Of a DNA stretch of 42,237 bases, positions 16,013 to 23,929 are shown piece after piece. Position 1 is the stretch's first letter. Each line of letters opens with the position of its first letter. A program made the translations under genes and the position numbers. The notes below the pieces were generated by a model, which was not told the origin of the DNA, ran no database searches, and saw nothing but the letters and a program-made list of their open reading frames with translations. Location: contig JAIUOJ010000012.1 in the NCBI GenBank assembly GCA_020161335.1, positions 1 through 42,237 on the forward strand. The letters are read 5' to 3'. This DNA is from Pseudomonadota bacterium. GTDB taxonomy: Bacteria > Pseudomonadota > Gammaproteobacteria > Xanthomonadales > Xanthomonadaceae.

Positions 16013-17311
16013 TCAGGCTGCCGGCGGCAGGTCCGGCGCGATGAGATCGAGCGTGCGCTGCAGCGCGCCGCGCCCGGCCTGCACCAGCGCCAGGCCCGCC
16101 GCGCGCATGCGTTCGCGCTCGCCGGGATCGCCGAGCAAGCCCTGCACCAGCGCGCCGACGGCGGCGGCGTCATCGCCGATGCGCAGCGCGCCGGCCGCCT
16201 CGAGCTGGCGCGCGATGTCGCTGAAGTTGTGCAGGTGCGGGCCGCTGACCACGGGCGTGCCGACCGCCGCCGGTTCGAGCAGGTTGTGGCCGCCGATGTC
16301 CTGCAGGCTGCCGCCGACGAAGGCGACGTCGGCGCAGGCGTAGAACGACTGCAGCTCGCCCAGGGTGTCGATCACGAACACCGCGTCGCCCGGGTCGGGC
16401 CACTGCGTGAGCTTGCGCGTCGCCACGCGCCAGCCGGCATCGATCGCCTGCTGGGTCGCGTTGCGGAACCGTTCCGGATGCCGCGGCGCCCACAGCAGCA
16501 GCAGGTCCGGCCAGCGTTCGCGCAGGCGCGCATGCATCGCCACCACCGGCGCCTCTTCCTCCGGGTGCGTGCTGGCCGCGATCCAGACCGGGCGCGCGCC
16601 GATGCGTTCGCGGAAGCCCGCGGCCATGCGCGCGACCTGCGCGGTGTCGATGTCGATGTCGTACTTGAGGTTGCCGGTGACCGCGAGCACCGCCTCCGGC
16701 GCGCCCAGCGCGGCGAAGCGGCGCGCATCCTCCGCCGACTGCGCCGCCACCCGGCGCACCGTGCGCAGCACCCGCGCCAGCAGCGGGCGCAGCACGCGAT
16801 AGCCGCGCAGCGAGCGTTCGGACAGCCGCGCGTTGACGATGTAGGCGGGGATGCCGGCGTCGCGGCAGCAGAACAGCAGGTTGGGCCACAGCTCGGTCTC
16901 GACCACCAGCGCGATCTGCGGCGAGAACTGGGCCAGGAAACGGCGCACCGCGCCCGACAGGTCGTACGGCAGGTAGACATGCTCGACGCGATCGCCCCAC
17001 AGCGCGCGCACGCGCGCCGAGCCGGTGGGCGTGATGGTGGTCACCAGCAGGCGTTCGCCCCGACGCGCGGCGAGCAGCGCGTTCACCAGCGGCGCCACCG
17101 CATTGACCTCGCCCACCGACACCGCGTGCACCCACACCGGCGCTCGCGGCACCGGCGTGCCGTAGCGCGCATAGCGCTCGCCCCAGCGCTCGAAGTAGGC
17201 CTCCTGGCGGAAGCCGCGCCAGATCAGGTGGTACACGGTGACCGGTACCAGCTGGTACAGCACGGCCGAGTACAGGCCGCGCAGCAGGCGTTCGGTCGGG
17301 TCGGCGGGCAT
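16013..17311 (-). CDS. waaA: 3-deoxy-D-manno-octulosonic acid transferase (Kdo transferase)
   Basis: WaaA adds Kdo to lipid A precursor at the inner membrane, starting the LPS core. The ATG at 17311 gives MPADPTERLLRGLYSAVLYQ, an N-terminal membrane anchor of family type; the longer open frame upstream is translated repeat. Conserved parts are VSVGEVNAVAPLVNALL, ETELWPNLL, AASTHPEEE and GTPVVSGPHLHNFSDI. Length is 432 residues. A -10-like TATGCT lies 6 bases before the ATG, suggesting a leaderless mRNA. It is divergent from an LpxL-type acyltransferase that also works on lipid A. Confidence 0.95.
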   Translation of the reverse strand: MPADPTERLLRGLYSAVLYQLVPVTVYHLIWRGFRQEAYFERWGERYARYGTPVPRAPVWVHAVSVGEVNAVAPLVNALLAARRGERLLVTTITPTGSARVRALWGDRVEHVYLPYDLSGAVRRFLAQFSPQIALVVETELWPNLLFCCRDAGIPAYIVNARLSERSLRGYRVLRPLLARVLRTVRRVAAQSAEDARRFAALGAPEAVLAVTGNLKYDIDIDTAQVARMAAGFRERIGARPVWIAASTHPEEEAPVVAMHARLRERWPDLLLLWAPRHPERFRNATQQAIDAGWRVATRKLTQWPDPGDAVFVIDTLGELQSFYACADVAFVGGSLQDIGGHNLLEPAAVGTPVVSGPHLHNFSDIARQLEAAGALRIGDDAAAVGALVQGLLGDPGERERMRAAGLALVQAGRGALQRTLDLIAPDLPPAA

Positions 17312-17317
17312 CGGCAA

Positions 17318-17323
17318 AGCATA
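17318..17323 (-). promoter_or_regulatory. -10-like element placing the waaA start at the mRNA 5' end
   Basis: On the minus strand TATGCT is followed by six bases and the waaA ATG, leaving no room for a ribosome site. Confidence 0.4.
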
Positions 17324-17325
17324 GC

Positions 17326-17351
17326 CGGGAATCGGGAATCGGGAATCGGGA
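17326..17351. repeat. GGGAATC short tandem repeat
   Basis: Three to four head-to-tail GGGAATC units lie just upstream of waaA. A related sequence is at 5607. Such runs vary in number between strains and could change the waaA promoter region. Confidence 0.6.
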
Positions 17352-17365
17352 AAGCCTGTCGCGTT

Positions 17366-17480
17366 GTCATCCCGAGCGCAGCGAGGGATCTGCGGCTTTC
17401 CATGCAACATCGCATCGCTACCACGGACATGGCCCGCTCCCGCCGACGACGGAAGCAGATCCCTCGCTGCGCCCGGGACG
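17366..17480. repeat. 115-bp inverted-repeat element between waaA and lpxL
   Basis: GTCATCCCGAGCGCAGCGAG plus GGATCTGC (17366-17393) is nearly the reverse complement of GCAGATCCCTCGCTGCGCCC plus GGGACGG (17454-17480). The 60-base centre contains no gene. The left arm matches the unit at 8134. Confidence 0.75.
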
Positions 17481-17531
17481 GCAATGCCGAAGCCAGGAAC
17501 GGCAGGCAGCGGAAGCGACCATCCCACCGAT

Positions 17532-17537
17532 TACAAT
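17532..17537 (+). promoter_or_regulatory. -10-like element placing the lpxL start at the mRNA 5' end
   Basis: TACAAT lies seven bases before the ATG at 17545, so transcription would begin at or next to the start codon. Confidence 0.45.
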
Positions 17538-17544
17538 CCACGCC

Positions 17545-18459
17545 ATGAGCTCGACGGACCCCAGCGCTCACCGCCCACCACTGGGCCCACGCCATTGGCC
17601 GACCTGGCTGGGCATCGGCGCGATGGCGCTGGCCGCCCGCCTCCCGTGGCCGGCGCAACGTGTCCTTGGGCGGATGATCGGTGCGCTGCTGCACGCGCTG
17701 CTGCGCGAACGCCGCGCGGTGGCCGCGCGCAACCTTGCGCTGTGTTTCCCCGCGCTGGACGACGCGGCGCGCGCCGCGCTGCTGCGCGAACACTTCGCCG
17801 CGCTCGGGATCGGCCTGTTCGAGTTCGCGCGGGCGTGGTGGGGATCGATCGCGCCGATGCGCAAGGGCCTGGTGGTCGAAGGCCTGGAACATCTCGAAGC
17901 CGCGCGCGCCGGCGGTCGCGGCGTGATCGTGGTGTCGGGCCACTTCAGCACGCTGGAAATGTGCGGCCGGCTGATGTGCGACTACGCGCCGCTGGCCGGC
18001 ATGTATCGCCCCCACGCCGAACCGGCGATGGAGTGGGCGGTGCGCCGCGGCCGCGCGCGCTACGCGGCGGCGATGTTCCCCAAGCAGGACGTGCGCGGCG
18101 CGGTGCGCCACCTCAAGAAAGGCGGGCTGCTGTGGTACGCGCCGGACCAGGATCCCAGCCGCGGCGACGCGGTGTTCGTGCCCTTCTTCGGCCATCCGGC
18201 GCACAGCCTGACCTCGACCCATGCGCTGGCGCGGCTGTCCGGCGCCGCGGTGGTGCTGTACCAGCACCGCCGCCGCCCCGACGGCGGATACACGCTGACG
18301 CTGCGGCCGGCGCTCGAGGACTTTCCTTCGGACGATGCCACCGCCGACACCGCGCGCGTGATCGCCGGCATCGAAACCATGGTCCGCGCGGCGCCCGAGC
18401 AGTACCTGTGGATCCATCGCCGCTTCAAGCGGCAGCCGGATGGGTCGTCGGTGTATTGA
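17545..18459 (+). CDS. lpxL: Lipid A biosynthesis acyltransferase (LpxL/HtrB family)
   Basis: Members transfer a secondary acyl chain to Kdo-lipid A at the inner membrane. The catalytic H-x4-E motif is visible in VVSGHFSTLEMCGRLM (about residue 132), with an N-terminal hydrophobic stretch (WLGIGAMALAARLPWP) and the conserved PDQDPSRGDAVFVPFFG segment and C-terminal YLWIHRRFK. Length is 304 residues, normal. It is divergent from waaA, which makes its substrate. Whether it is LpxL, LpxM or a local variant cannot be told from the sequence alone. Confidence 0.88.
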   Translation: MSSTDPSAHRPPLGPRHWPTWLGIGAMALAARLPWPAQRVLGRMIGALLHALLRERRAVAARNLALCFPALDDAARAALLREHFAALGIGLFEFARAWWGSIAPMRKGLVVEGLEHLEAARAGGRGVIVVSGHFSTLEMCGRLMCDYAPLAGMYRPHAEPAMEWAVRRGRARYAAAMFPKQDVRGAVRHLKKGGLLWYAPDQDPSRGDAVFVPFFGHPAHSLTSTHALARLSGAAVVLYQHRRRPDGGYTLTLRPALEDFPSDDATADTARVIAGIETMVRAAPEQYLWIHRRFKRQPDGSSVY

Positions 18460-18964
18460 TCTGTTGTTGGAGGCGCTGAGTCGCCGCGGGTTAAGGCAAA
18501 AGCTTCCGCCCGCCTGCGGCGCGCGGGTTCATTTCTTTTGATAAGCGTCAAAAGAAACGAACCAAAGAAAAACGCTTTCCCGACACAGCTAACCAGCCAA
18601 GCAGGTATCAACGGGATTTTCCGACTCGCCCTCCATGGCTCGGTCGGAAAACGGCGGGCATCCTGCCCGCCGCCCTATGGGTCTATGGGGCGGCCCGCAT
18701 CTGAAGGTCGAGCAAGGCAAGCCACTGCTCTTGTGGTTGAACTAGATAACCTCGCCAATCGGAAACCCGAAGGGCGGCGCACACGGATGTGCGCCGTTTT
18801 TCGCCACGGCAGGGATGCCGTGTCGAAAAATCTTGTTGTCGTTGCAAATCGCGAGTTTGCCTTGTCGAGGAAGGCCCTTTTCTTTGGTTCGTTTCTTTTT
18901 GGCCAGAAAAAGAAATGAACCCGCGCGCCGCAGGCGTGCGGAAGCCCTGTTCTTTCTAGAAAAC
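18460..18964. other. 505-base gap largely filled by one repeat element
   Basis: Apart from the 444-bp inverted-repeat element described separately, only about 40 bases on the left and 20 on the right remain. No gene is supported here. Confidence 0.75.
18502..18945. mobile_element. 444-bp non-coding element with about 80-bp terminal inverted repeats
   Basis: The left end (18502-18584) and the reverse complement of the right end (18864-18945) match closely, sharing GCTTCCGC, CGCCTGCGGCGCGCGGGTTC, ATTTCTTTT and AAAGAAACGAACCAAAGAAA. The inner part is richer in A/T than the chromosome and is a chain of hairpins: TTTTCCGAC/GTCGGAAAA (18617-18651), CGGCGGGCA/TGCCCGCCG (18652-18672), CGGCGCACA/TGTGCGCCG plus TTTTT (18775-18801), and CACGGCA/TGCCGTG. 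No transposase is encoded. It resembles a MITE or a structured-RNA repeat; similar sequence is, to my recollection, common in xanthomonad genomes. Confidence 0.75.
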
Positions 18965-20284
18965 TCAATCGCTGCTACGCGCCAGCAGGCTCCCCGCGTA
19001 CAGCGCCGCCAGCAGCAGCGTCAGCCCGCCCCAGAACGTCGAATAGAACGCCAGGTGCGTGTTCAACGGGAACACCGTCACCGCCAACGCCAGCATCGCC
19101 GGTCGCGCGCGATCGCGGGCCGCGGCATCGGAGAACCGCCAGGCACGCCACGCCAGCGCGGCGCCGGCCAGCCACAGCAGCAGGCCGAGCAGGCCGGTCT
19201 CGCTGAGGATCTCCAGCACGATCTGGTGCGCGTGGAAGGCCGGGCCGTCGCCCCAGGCCGCGACTTCGCCCGGTTCCGGGTCGCACGCCGGGAACGCTTC
19301 GCGGAAGCCGCGTGCGCCGATGCCGTTGACCGGATGTTCGCGCGCCATGCACACGGCCGCGCCCCAGATGCGCGTGCGCCCCGACAGCGCGGTGTCGACG
19401 CCGTCGTCGCCCGCGGTCCAGGCCGCGGCGGTACGCACCAGGCGCTGCTGCACCTGCGGCGAGGCGAACGACAGCACCGCCAGGATCACGCCGCCCGCGG
19501 CGAACACGGCAAGCAGTTTCTTCCAGCCCAGCAGGCCCCAGCCGGAGAACAGCAGCACCAGCGCATAGGTGATCCACGACGCACGCGAACCGGCGAACAG
19601 CACCACGATGCCGACCGCCGTCGCGGCCACGATCCAGCCGGCAACGCCGAACCGGCGACCGGCGACGTACAGCGCGAATGGCGACAGGCTGGCCAGGACC
19701 ACGCCGAGCTTGAGGTTGCACGGGCCGAGTACGCCACCGAGGCGGTCGGCCTGGGCGAGCTCGCCGATCGAGCACATCGGCCGGCCGCTGATCACCTGCT
19801 TGAGCCCGTCGATGCCGGCGAACAGCGGGCTGGTGCCGGTTGCCACCTCGACCAGCGCATCCAGCGTCCACACGCCAACGATCACCGCGAGCCCGCCGAA
19901 GGTCAGGCGCCGGCCGCGCGGGTTGGCCACCGCCGACGCCGCCAGCCACAGGAACGGCAGGTAGCGCAGGTCGACCAGCGACTCGCGGAACGCGCGGCCG
20001 TGGTCGACCGCATCGATCGACGACAGCAGCTGCGGCAGCCAGTAGGCGCAGAACAGCACGCTGGTCAGGGCCCACGCGCGGTGGCTGAGCAGCTGCATGC
20101 CACCGCGGAAGCGTCCGACCAGCAGATGCACGATCGCGGCCAGCGCGCCGAGCACCATCACGCCCTCGGCGTAGCCCGGCGCCGGCCACAGCGCGACGAA
20201 CGCCAGCACCCAGTGCGGCGCCCAGCGCCAGCCGGTGGCGGACGCGTCAGCGGGAGGCGCGGGGAGCGTCGCGGAGTTCGTCAT
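18965..20284 (-). CDS. O-antigen ligase/polymerase-like membrane protein (Wzy_C family)
   Basis: This 439-residue polytopic inner-membrane protein has about 10-12 hydrophobic segments. The Wzy_C-type signature includes LFAGSRASWITYALVL before the large periplasmic loop, and HPVNGIGARGFREAFP followed by FHAHQIVLEILSETG within it, as in O-antigen ligases (WaaL) and polymerases. Its start overlaps the end of the upstream glycosyltransferase by 38 bases, so the two form one unit. In a waaA/lpxL neighbourhood, joining glycan to lipid A-core is likely, but polymerase and ligase cannot be separated by sequence reading. Confidence 0.83.
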   Translation of the reverse strand: MTNSATLPAPPADASATGWRWAPHWVLAFVALWPAPGYAEGVMVLGALAAIVHLLVGRFRGGMQLLSHRAWALTSVLFCAYWLPQLLSSIDAVDHGRAFRESLVDLRYLPFLWLAASAVANPRGRRLTFGGLAVIVGVWTLDALVEVATGTSPLFAGIDGLKQVISGRPMCSIGELAQADRLGGVLGPCNLKLGVVLASLSPFALYVAGRRFGVAGWIVAATAVGIVVLFAGSRASWITYALVLLFSGWGLLGWKKLLAVFAAGGVILAVLSFASPQVQQRLVRTAAAWTAGDDGVDTALSGRTRIWGAAVCMAREHPVNGIGARGFREAFPACDPEPGEVAAWGDGPAFHAHQIVLEILSETGLLGLLLWLAGAALAWRAWRFSDAAARDRARPAMLALAVTVFPLNTHLAFYSTFWGGLTLLLAALYAGSLLARSSD

Positions 20285-21380
20285 AGACCGAAAGGGTGGC
20301 CGCCTGCATGGCCTGCAGGGTGTAGGGCATCGTACCGGGAAGCGACGGTGGCTGCGTGACCATTGTCCGCACCGTGTCCAGCAGACTGCGTGCGTCGAAC
20401 GGCGCCACCGCGCCGGCGGGCTGGAGTTCCCGCAGCAGTTCGCCGACGCCGCCGTGGTCCCAGCCGACCACCGCGCGGCCCACCGACAGCGCCTCGATCA
20501 CGGTGCGCCCGAATGCCTCGGGCTTGTGCGACAGCTGCAGCACCAGGTCGCTGGCGGCATAGGCCTCGGCGATGGCGCTGGTCTGCGGCGTGATCGCCAC
20601 CGCGGCGGCGATGCCGTGCGACGCCGCCGCGGCCTCGAGTTCCGCGACGTAGGCCGCGCGCGACGGATCGCGCCCGCCGGGCATCCACAGCCGCGCGTCG
20701 ACGCCTTCGCCGCGCAGGCGGCCCAGCAGCGCCAACGCATCGGCGTGCCCCTTCAGGCGCGTGCCGCGACCGGGCAGCAGCAGCAGCGGGCCGTCGCCGG
20801 CGAGCGCGGGATGAAACGCGGCCACGCGCTGGCGCGCGGCGCGGTCCGGCCATGGCGCGTGCGGGAATTCGGCCACGTCGATGCCGCGCGGGATCACGCG
20901 CAGCACGCCCGGATCGGTCTGCGGATAGTGGCGCAGCACGTAGTCGCGCACGGTCGCCGACACGCAGACCACGCGTTCGCCGCGGGCCATGATCGCGCTG
21001 TAGCGCGAAGGCGAGTTCAGCCCGTGCACGGTGGTCATGAAGCGTGGTCGCGACGCCGCCGGCAGGCCGCGCAGCGCCCAGCGGCCCAGCCACGCGGGCA
21101 ACCGCGAGCGGGCGTGCACGATGTCGACCCCCTCGCGCGCGAACAGCGCGCGCAGCGTGCGCACGTGGCGCAGCACCATCGGCGACTTGCGGCCGATGGC
21201 GAGGGCGATGTGTTCGGCACCGGTCGCCTGCAGCTGCGGCAGCAGCCGTCCTCCGGCGGATACGACGATGGCGCGGTGGCCGGCCGCAACCAGCGCGGCG
21301 GCGATCTCGATCGTGGAACGCTCGACGCCGCCGGCTTCCAGCGCCGGGAGCAGCTGCACGACGGTCAGCGGGCGCGGCAT
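20247..21380 (-). CDS. Family 4-type glycosyltransferase, probable LPS core enzyme
   Basis: This GT-B fold enzyme of 377 residues starts MPRPLTVVQLLPALEAGGVE, the usual N-terminal acceptor domain of group 1 transferases. The donor domain shows RVIPRGIDVAEFPHA, LLLPGRGTRLKGH, and the E-x7-E motif in EAFGRTVIEALSVGRAVVG (about residue 305). It lies 22 bases after a small zinc-finger gene and overlaps the O-antigen ligase-like gene. A role in LPS core or O-chain assembly is inferred from context; the sugar is unknown. Confidence 0.87.
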   Translation of the reverse strand: MPRPLTVVQLLPALEAGGVERSTIEIAAALVAAGHRAIVVSAGGRLLPQLQATGAEHIALAIGRKSPMVLRHVRTLRALFAREGVDIVHARSRLPAWLGRWALRGLPAASRPRFMTTVHGLNSPSRYSAIMARGERVVCVSATVRDYVLRHYPQTDPGVLRVIPRGIDVAEFPHAPWPDRAARQRVAAFHPALAGDGPLLLLPGRGTRLKGHADALALLGRLRGEGVDARLWMPGGRDPSRAAYVAELEAAAASHGIAAAVAITPQTSAIAEAYAASDLVLQLSHKPEAFGRTVIEALSVGRAVVGWDHGGVGELLRELQPAGAVAPFDARSLLDTVRTMVTQPPSLPGTMPYTLQAMQAATLSVYDELRDAPRASR

Positions 21381-21402
21381 GCGCGCGGCGCGGACGGTGG
21401 CG

Positions 21403-21600
21403 TCAGTCGACCAGGACGAAGTGCGCGCCGCAGTACGGGCAGTCGCTCTGGCCGCCCTCGGTCTCGATCGGCAGGTACACGCGCGGGTGCGAGTTCCACA
21501 GCGCCATCGACGGCAGCGGGCAGCTCAACGGCAGGTCGGCGCGATGCACCTCGTAGCGGCGTTCGGCGTTGGCCTGGGTGGGTTGGGCGTTGGCGGTCAT
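21403..21600 (-). CDS. Small CHCC-type zinc-finger protein
   Basis: This 65-residue protein carries the C-x(n)-H-x(n)-C-x2-C pattern of the zf-CHCC family: LSCPLPSMALWNSHPRVYLP then SDCPYCGAHFVLVD. The family includes the C-terminal domain of a mitochondrial complex I accessory subunit and many short proteobacterial proteins of unknown role. It is the first gene of a unit with the glycosyltransferase and ligase-like genes; no link in function is evident. Confidence 0.85.
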   Translation of the reverse strand: MTANAQPTQANAERRYEVHRADLPLSCPLPSMALWNSHPRVYLPIETEGGQSDCPYCGAHFVLVD

Positions 21601-21689
21601 GTCGGGGGCCCTGCGTCGGATGCCGGCATTCTAGCGTCCGCGACCCGCCGTCGGGACGCCATCGCCGCTGGCGACGGCGTCCCCGGGGG

Positions 21690-22379
21690 TCACTTCGCGG
21701 CGACGAAGGCCTCGGTGGTGATGTGCACCTTCACCTCGTCGCTGACCGCAGGCGCGTAGGCGCCGAGGCCGAAGTCGCTGCGCTTGAGGGTGGTGGTGGC
21801 ATCGAAGCCGATCGCCGGGACCTTGCGCATCGGGTGCTCGCCGGCGCCGTTGAGGGTCACGTCGAGCGTCACCGGCTTGGTCACGCCCTTCACGGTCAGG
21901 TCACCCTCCACGGTGAGCTGGTTGGTGCCGGCGGCCTGCACGCGCGTGCTCTTGAAGGTCGCGTTCGGGAACTTCGCCGCGTCCAGCCAGTCGGCGCTGG
22001 CCAGATGGTCGTGGAAATCGGCGGCGAGCGCGCTGAGGCCGGAGATCGGCAGGGTCACCTCGACGCTGGAGGCGGCCAGGTCCTCGGCGTTGTAGACGAT
22101 GGCACCCTCGGCGTCGCCGAAGTTGATGCTCGGGTTGGAGAAACCGAAGTGGTTCCAGGACACCAGCACGTTGGTGTGGCTGGGGTCGATCTTGTAGGTG
22201 CCCGAGGCGGCCACCACTGGCGCGACCGCCGGCTCGGCGGCAGGCGCGGGCGCGGCGTCGGCGGCCGGTGCGGGCGCCGCTGCGACGGTGGCGTCGGCGG
22301 CAGGGGTCGCGGGCTTGCAGGCGGCAAGCGCGAACGTCAGGGCGAGCGGCAGGAGCAGCAGCCGGGCGTCGGTCTTCAT
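21690..22379 (-). CDS. YceI-family lipoprotein
   Basis: YceI proteins are lipocalin-like beta barrels that bind isoprenoid-type lipids in the periplasm. The start at 22379 gives MKTDARLLLLPLALTFALAA followed by CKP, a lipobox with the cysteine at about residue 21, so this copy is lipid-anchored. An Ala/Pro-rich linker (about 25-60) precedes the YceI domain (GTYKIDPSHTNVLVSWNHFG to DEVKVHITTEA). Length is 229 residues. A second yceI gene lies 71 bases upstream on the same strand, so the pair is probably a tandem duplicate that diverged in localisation. Confidence 0.92.
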   Translation of the reverse strand: MKTDARLLLLPLALTFALAACKPATPAADATVAAAPAPAADAAPAPAAEPAVAPVVAASGTYKIDPSHTNVLVSWNHFGFSNPSINFGDAEGAIVYNAEDLAASSVEVTLPISGLSALAADFHDHLASADWLDAAKFPNATFKSTRVQAAGTNQLTVEGDLTVKGVTKPVTLDVTLNGAGEHPMRKVPAIGFDATTTLKRSDFGLGAYAPAVSDEVKVHITTEAFVAAK

Positions 22380-22450
22380 GGCGGTTCCTCTTGGAAGGCG
22401 GTGGCGGGAGTCGAGTGGGCGTGGAACGGATGCGGGTGGAGGCGGATCGA

Positions 22451-23041
22451 TCAGTCCGCTGCGGCTTGCGCCTCGGTGGTGATGCGGAGTTTCACTTCGT
22501 CGCTGACCGCGGGCGCGCCTCGGCCGAGGCCGAACGCGCTGCGCAGCACGCTGGCGGTGGCGTCGAAGCCGATCGTCGGCCGATGGTGGCGCGGGTGCGG
22601 CGCGGCCTTGTTGAGCACCACGTCCAGCACCACGGGCCGGGTGATGTCCTTGATCGTGAGGCTGCCGGCGACCTTGAGCCGCCCTTCGCCCGCGGCCTCG
22701 ACCGAGGTGCTCCTGAACGTCGCGACCGGGAACTTCACCGCGTCGAAGAAATCGGCGTTGCGCAGGTGCTCGTCGAAGCGCGCGACGTGCGAGTTCAGGC
22801 CCGACATCGGGATCGTCACTTCGACCGAGGACGCCGCGACGTTGTCGGCGTCGTAGACGATCGTGCCCTCGACCTGGCCGAAATGCGCGGTGGGGTTGGA
22901 GAAGCCGAGGTGGTTCCACTGCGCAATCACGTCGGTATGCGCCGGATCGATCCGGTACGTCACCGGCGCGGCGCTGGCGGCGAACGCGGACGCCGCGAGC
23001 GCGAGTCCAAGGGCAATGTGGATCGGGGATCGGGACGTCAG
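22451..23041 (-). CDS. YceI-family periplasmic protein with probable CTG start
   Basis: The YceI domain runs from VTYRIDPAHTDVIAQWNHLG to DEVKLRITTEAQ. No ATG, GTG or TTG is found in frame where the signal peptide should begin. A CTG at 23041, preceded by GGAGA, would give (M)TSRSPIHIALGLALAASAF, a signal peptide cut near ASA before APVTYR. The next in-frame ATG is at 23245, overlapping the nitroreductase stop, and would add about 68 residues translated from a palindromic repeat, hiding the signal peptide. I favour CTG, giving 196 residues. An original start lost to repeat insertion is the other reading. Confidence 0.78.
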   Translation of the reverse strand: MTSRSPIHIALGLALAASAFAASAAPVTYRIDPAHTDVIAQWNHLGFSNPTAHFGQVEGTIVYDADNVAASSVEVTIPMSGLNSHVARFDEHLRNADFFDAVKFPVATFRSTSVEAAGEGRLKVAGSLTIKDITRPVVLDVVLNKAAPHPRHHRPTIGFDATASVLRSAFGLGRGAPAVSDEVKLRITTEAQAAAD

Positions 23042-23069
23042 GTTTCTCCAGGCGACGTCGATACCCGAG

Positions 23070-23195
23070 ACGATTCCCCTCCTCCCAACCTCGGGAGAAG
23101 GTGCCCCGGCGAGGCGGATGAGGGCGCTTTCACGCGCGGTCGGCGCATCCCCGTCCGCCTTCGGCACCTCCCCCCGCACGCGGGGGAAGGAACAG
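23070..23195. repeat. Paired palindromic repeat upstream of yceI
   Basis: The left unit CCTCCCAACCTCGGGAGAAG is followed by GGCGGATGAGGGC. The right unit is inverted (GCATCCCCGTCCGCCTTCGG then CCCCCCGCACGCGGGGGAAG). The plan matches the copies at 3549, 4843 and 9896. It separates the nitroreductase gene from yceI. Confidence 0.8.
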
Positions 23196-23241
23196 CCCTT
23201 GGCCGTTGCGGAGCGCCTCGTGGCATTGGCGGCAGGGCGCA

Positions 23242-23832
23242 TCACTCGATGCGCGCCGCTTCGTCGAACGACAGGCGCGGCGAACGCGGGAAGATCGCCG
23301 AGGCGTCGCCGCGGCCGAGGTTCACCAGCACGTTCGACTTGATCGCGGTGCCGGCGAAGAAGGCGGCGTCGACCTTGGCGTTGTCGAAGCCGGTCATCGG
23401 CCCGGTGTCGAGGCCGAGCGCGCGCGCGGCCATGATCAGGTAGGCGGTCTGCATGCTCGATCCGCGCAGCGCCACGCGGTACAGGCGCTCCTCCGGCGAG
23501 CCCTCGAACCAGCTCTTGGCGTCGACGTGCGGGAACAGCACCGGCAGCTTGTCGTAGAAACGCATGTCATAGCCGACGATCACCGTCACCGGCGCCGCCA
23601 TCGTCTTGGCGTGGTTGCCCTCGCTGAGCGCGGGCCCGAGCCTGTCCTTGGCCGCCCGCGACTTCACGAACACGAAGCGCGCCGGGCAGGAGTTGGCCTC
23701 GGTCGGCCCCAGCTTCACCAGGTCGTAGAGCCGGCGCAGGGTGTCGTCGTCGATGTCGACGGTGAACGCGTTGTGCGTGCGGGCGGTGCGGAACAACTGG
23801 TCGAGCGCGGGATCGGACAGCGGTGTGGTCAT
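23242..23832 (-). CDS. rutE: RutE/HadB-like nitroreductase-family NAD(P)H dehydrogenase
   Basis: This flavoprotein of 196 residues has the same length as E. coli RutE, which reduces malonic semialdehyde to 3-hydroxypropionate. The start at 23832 gives [20 protein letters not shown]. Recognisable parts are [18 protein letters not shown] (FMN site) and [20 protein letters not shown] then [11 protein letters not shown]. No other rut genes are nearby, so its role here may be general detoxification of aldehydes or other acceptors. The family call is firm, the substrate inferred. Confidence 0.8.
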   Translation of the reverse strand: MTTPLSDPALDQLFRTARTHNAFTVDIDDDTLRRLYDLVKLGPTEANSCPARFVFVKSRAAKDRLGPALSEGNHAKTMAAPVTVIVGYDMRFYDKLPVLFPHVDAKSWFEGSPEERLYRVALRGSSMQTAYLIMAARALGLDTGPMTGFDNAKVDAAFFAGTAIKSNVLVNLGRGDASAIFPRSPRLSFDEAARIE

Positions 23833-23929
23833 CGGGCTTCCTCGTGGGCGTCCTCGTGGATCGGCGGAACGCGGCTGGCGGGCAGTGTAGAGTTCCACGC
23901 ACAGCGTTCAGCCGCGGTCATCGGAACGG

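Noticed and set aside
17326-17480. Possible CRISPR-like array upstream of waaA
   Set aside because: The repeats are 7-base tandem units and one inverted pair, without unique spacers of constant length.
18538-18968. Short frames on both strands inside the 444-bp element
   Set aside because: They run across terminal inverted repeats and hairpins, have no family resemblance, and the same residues appear on both strands because of the palindromes.
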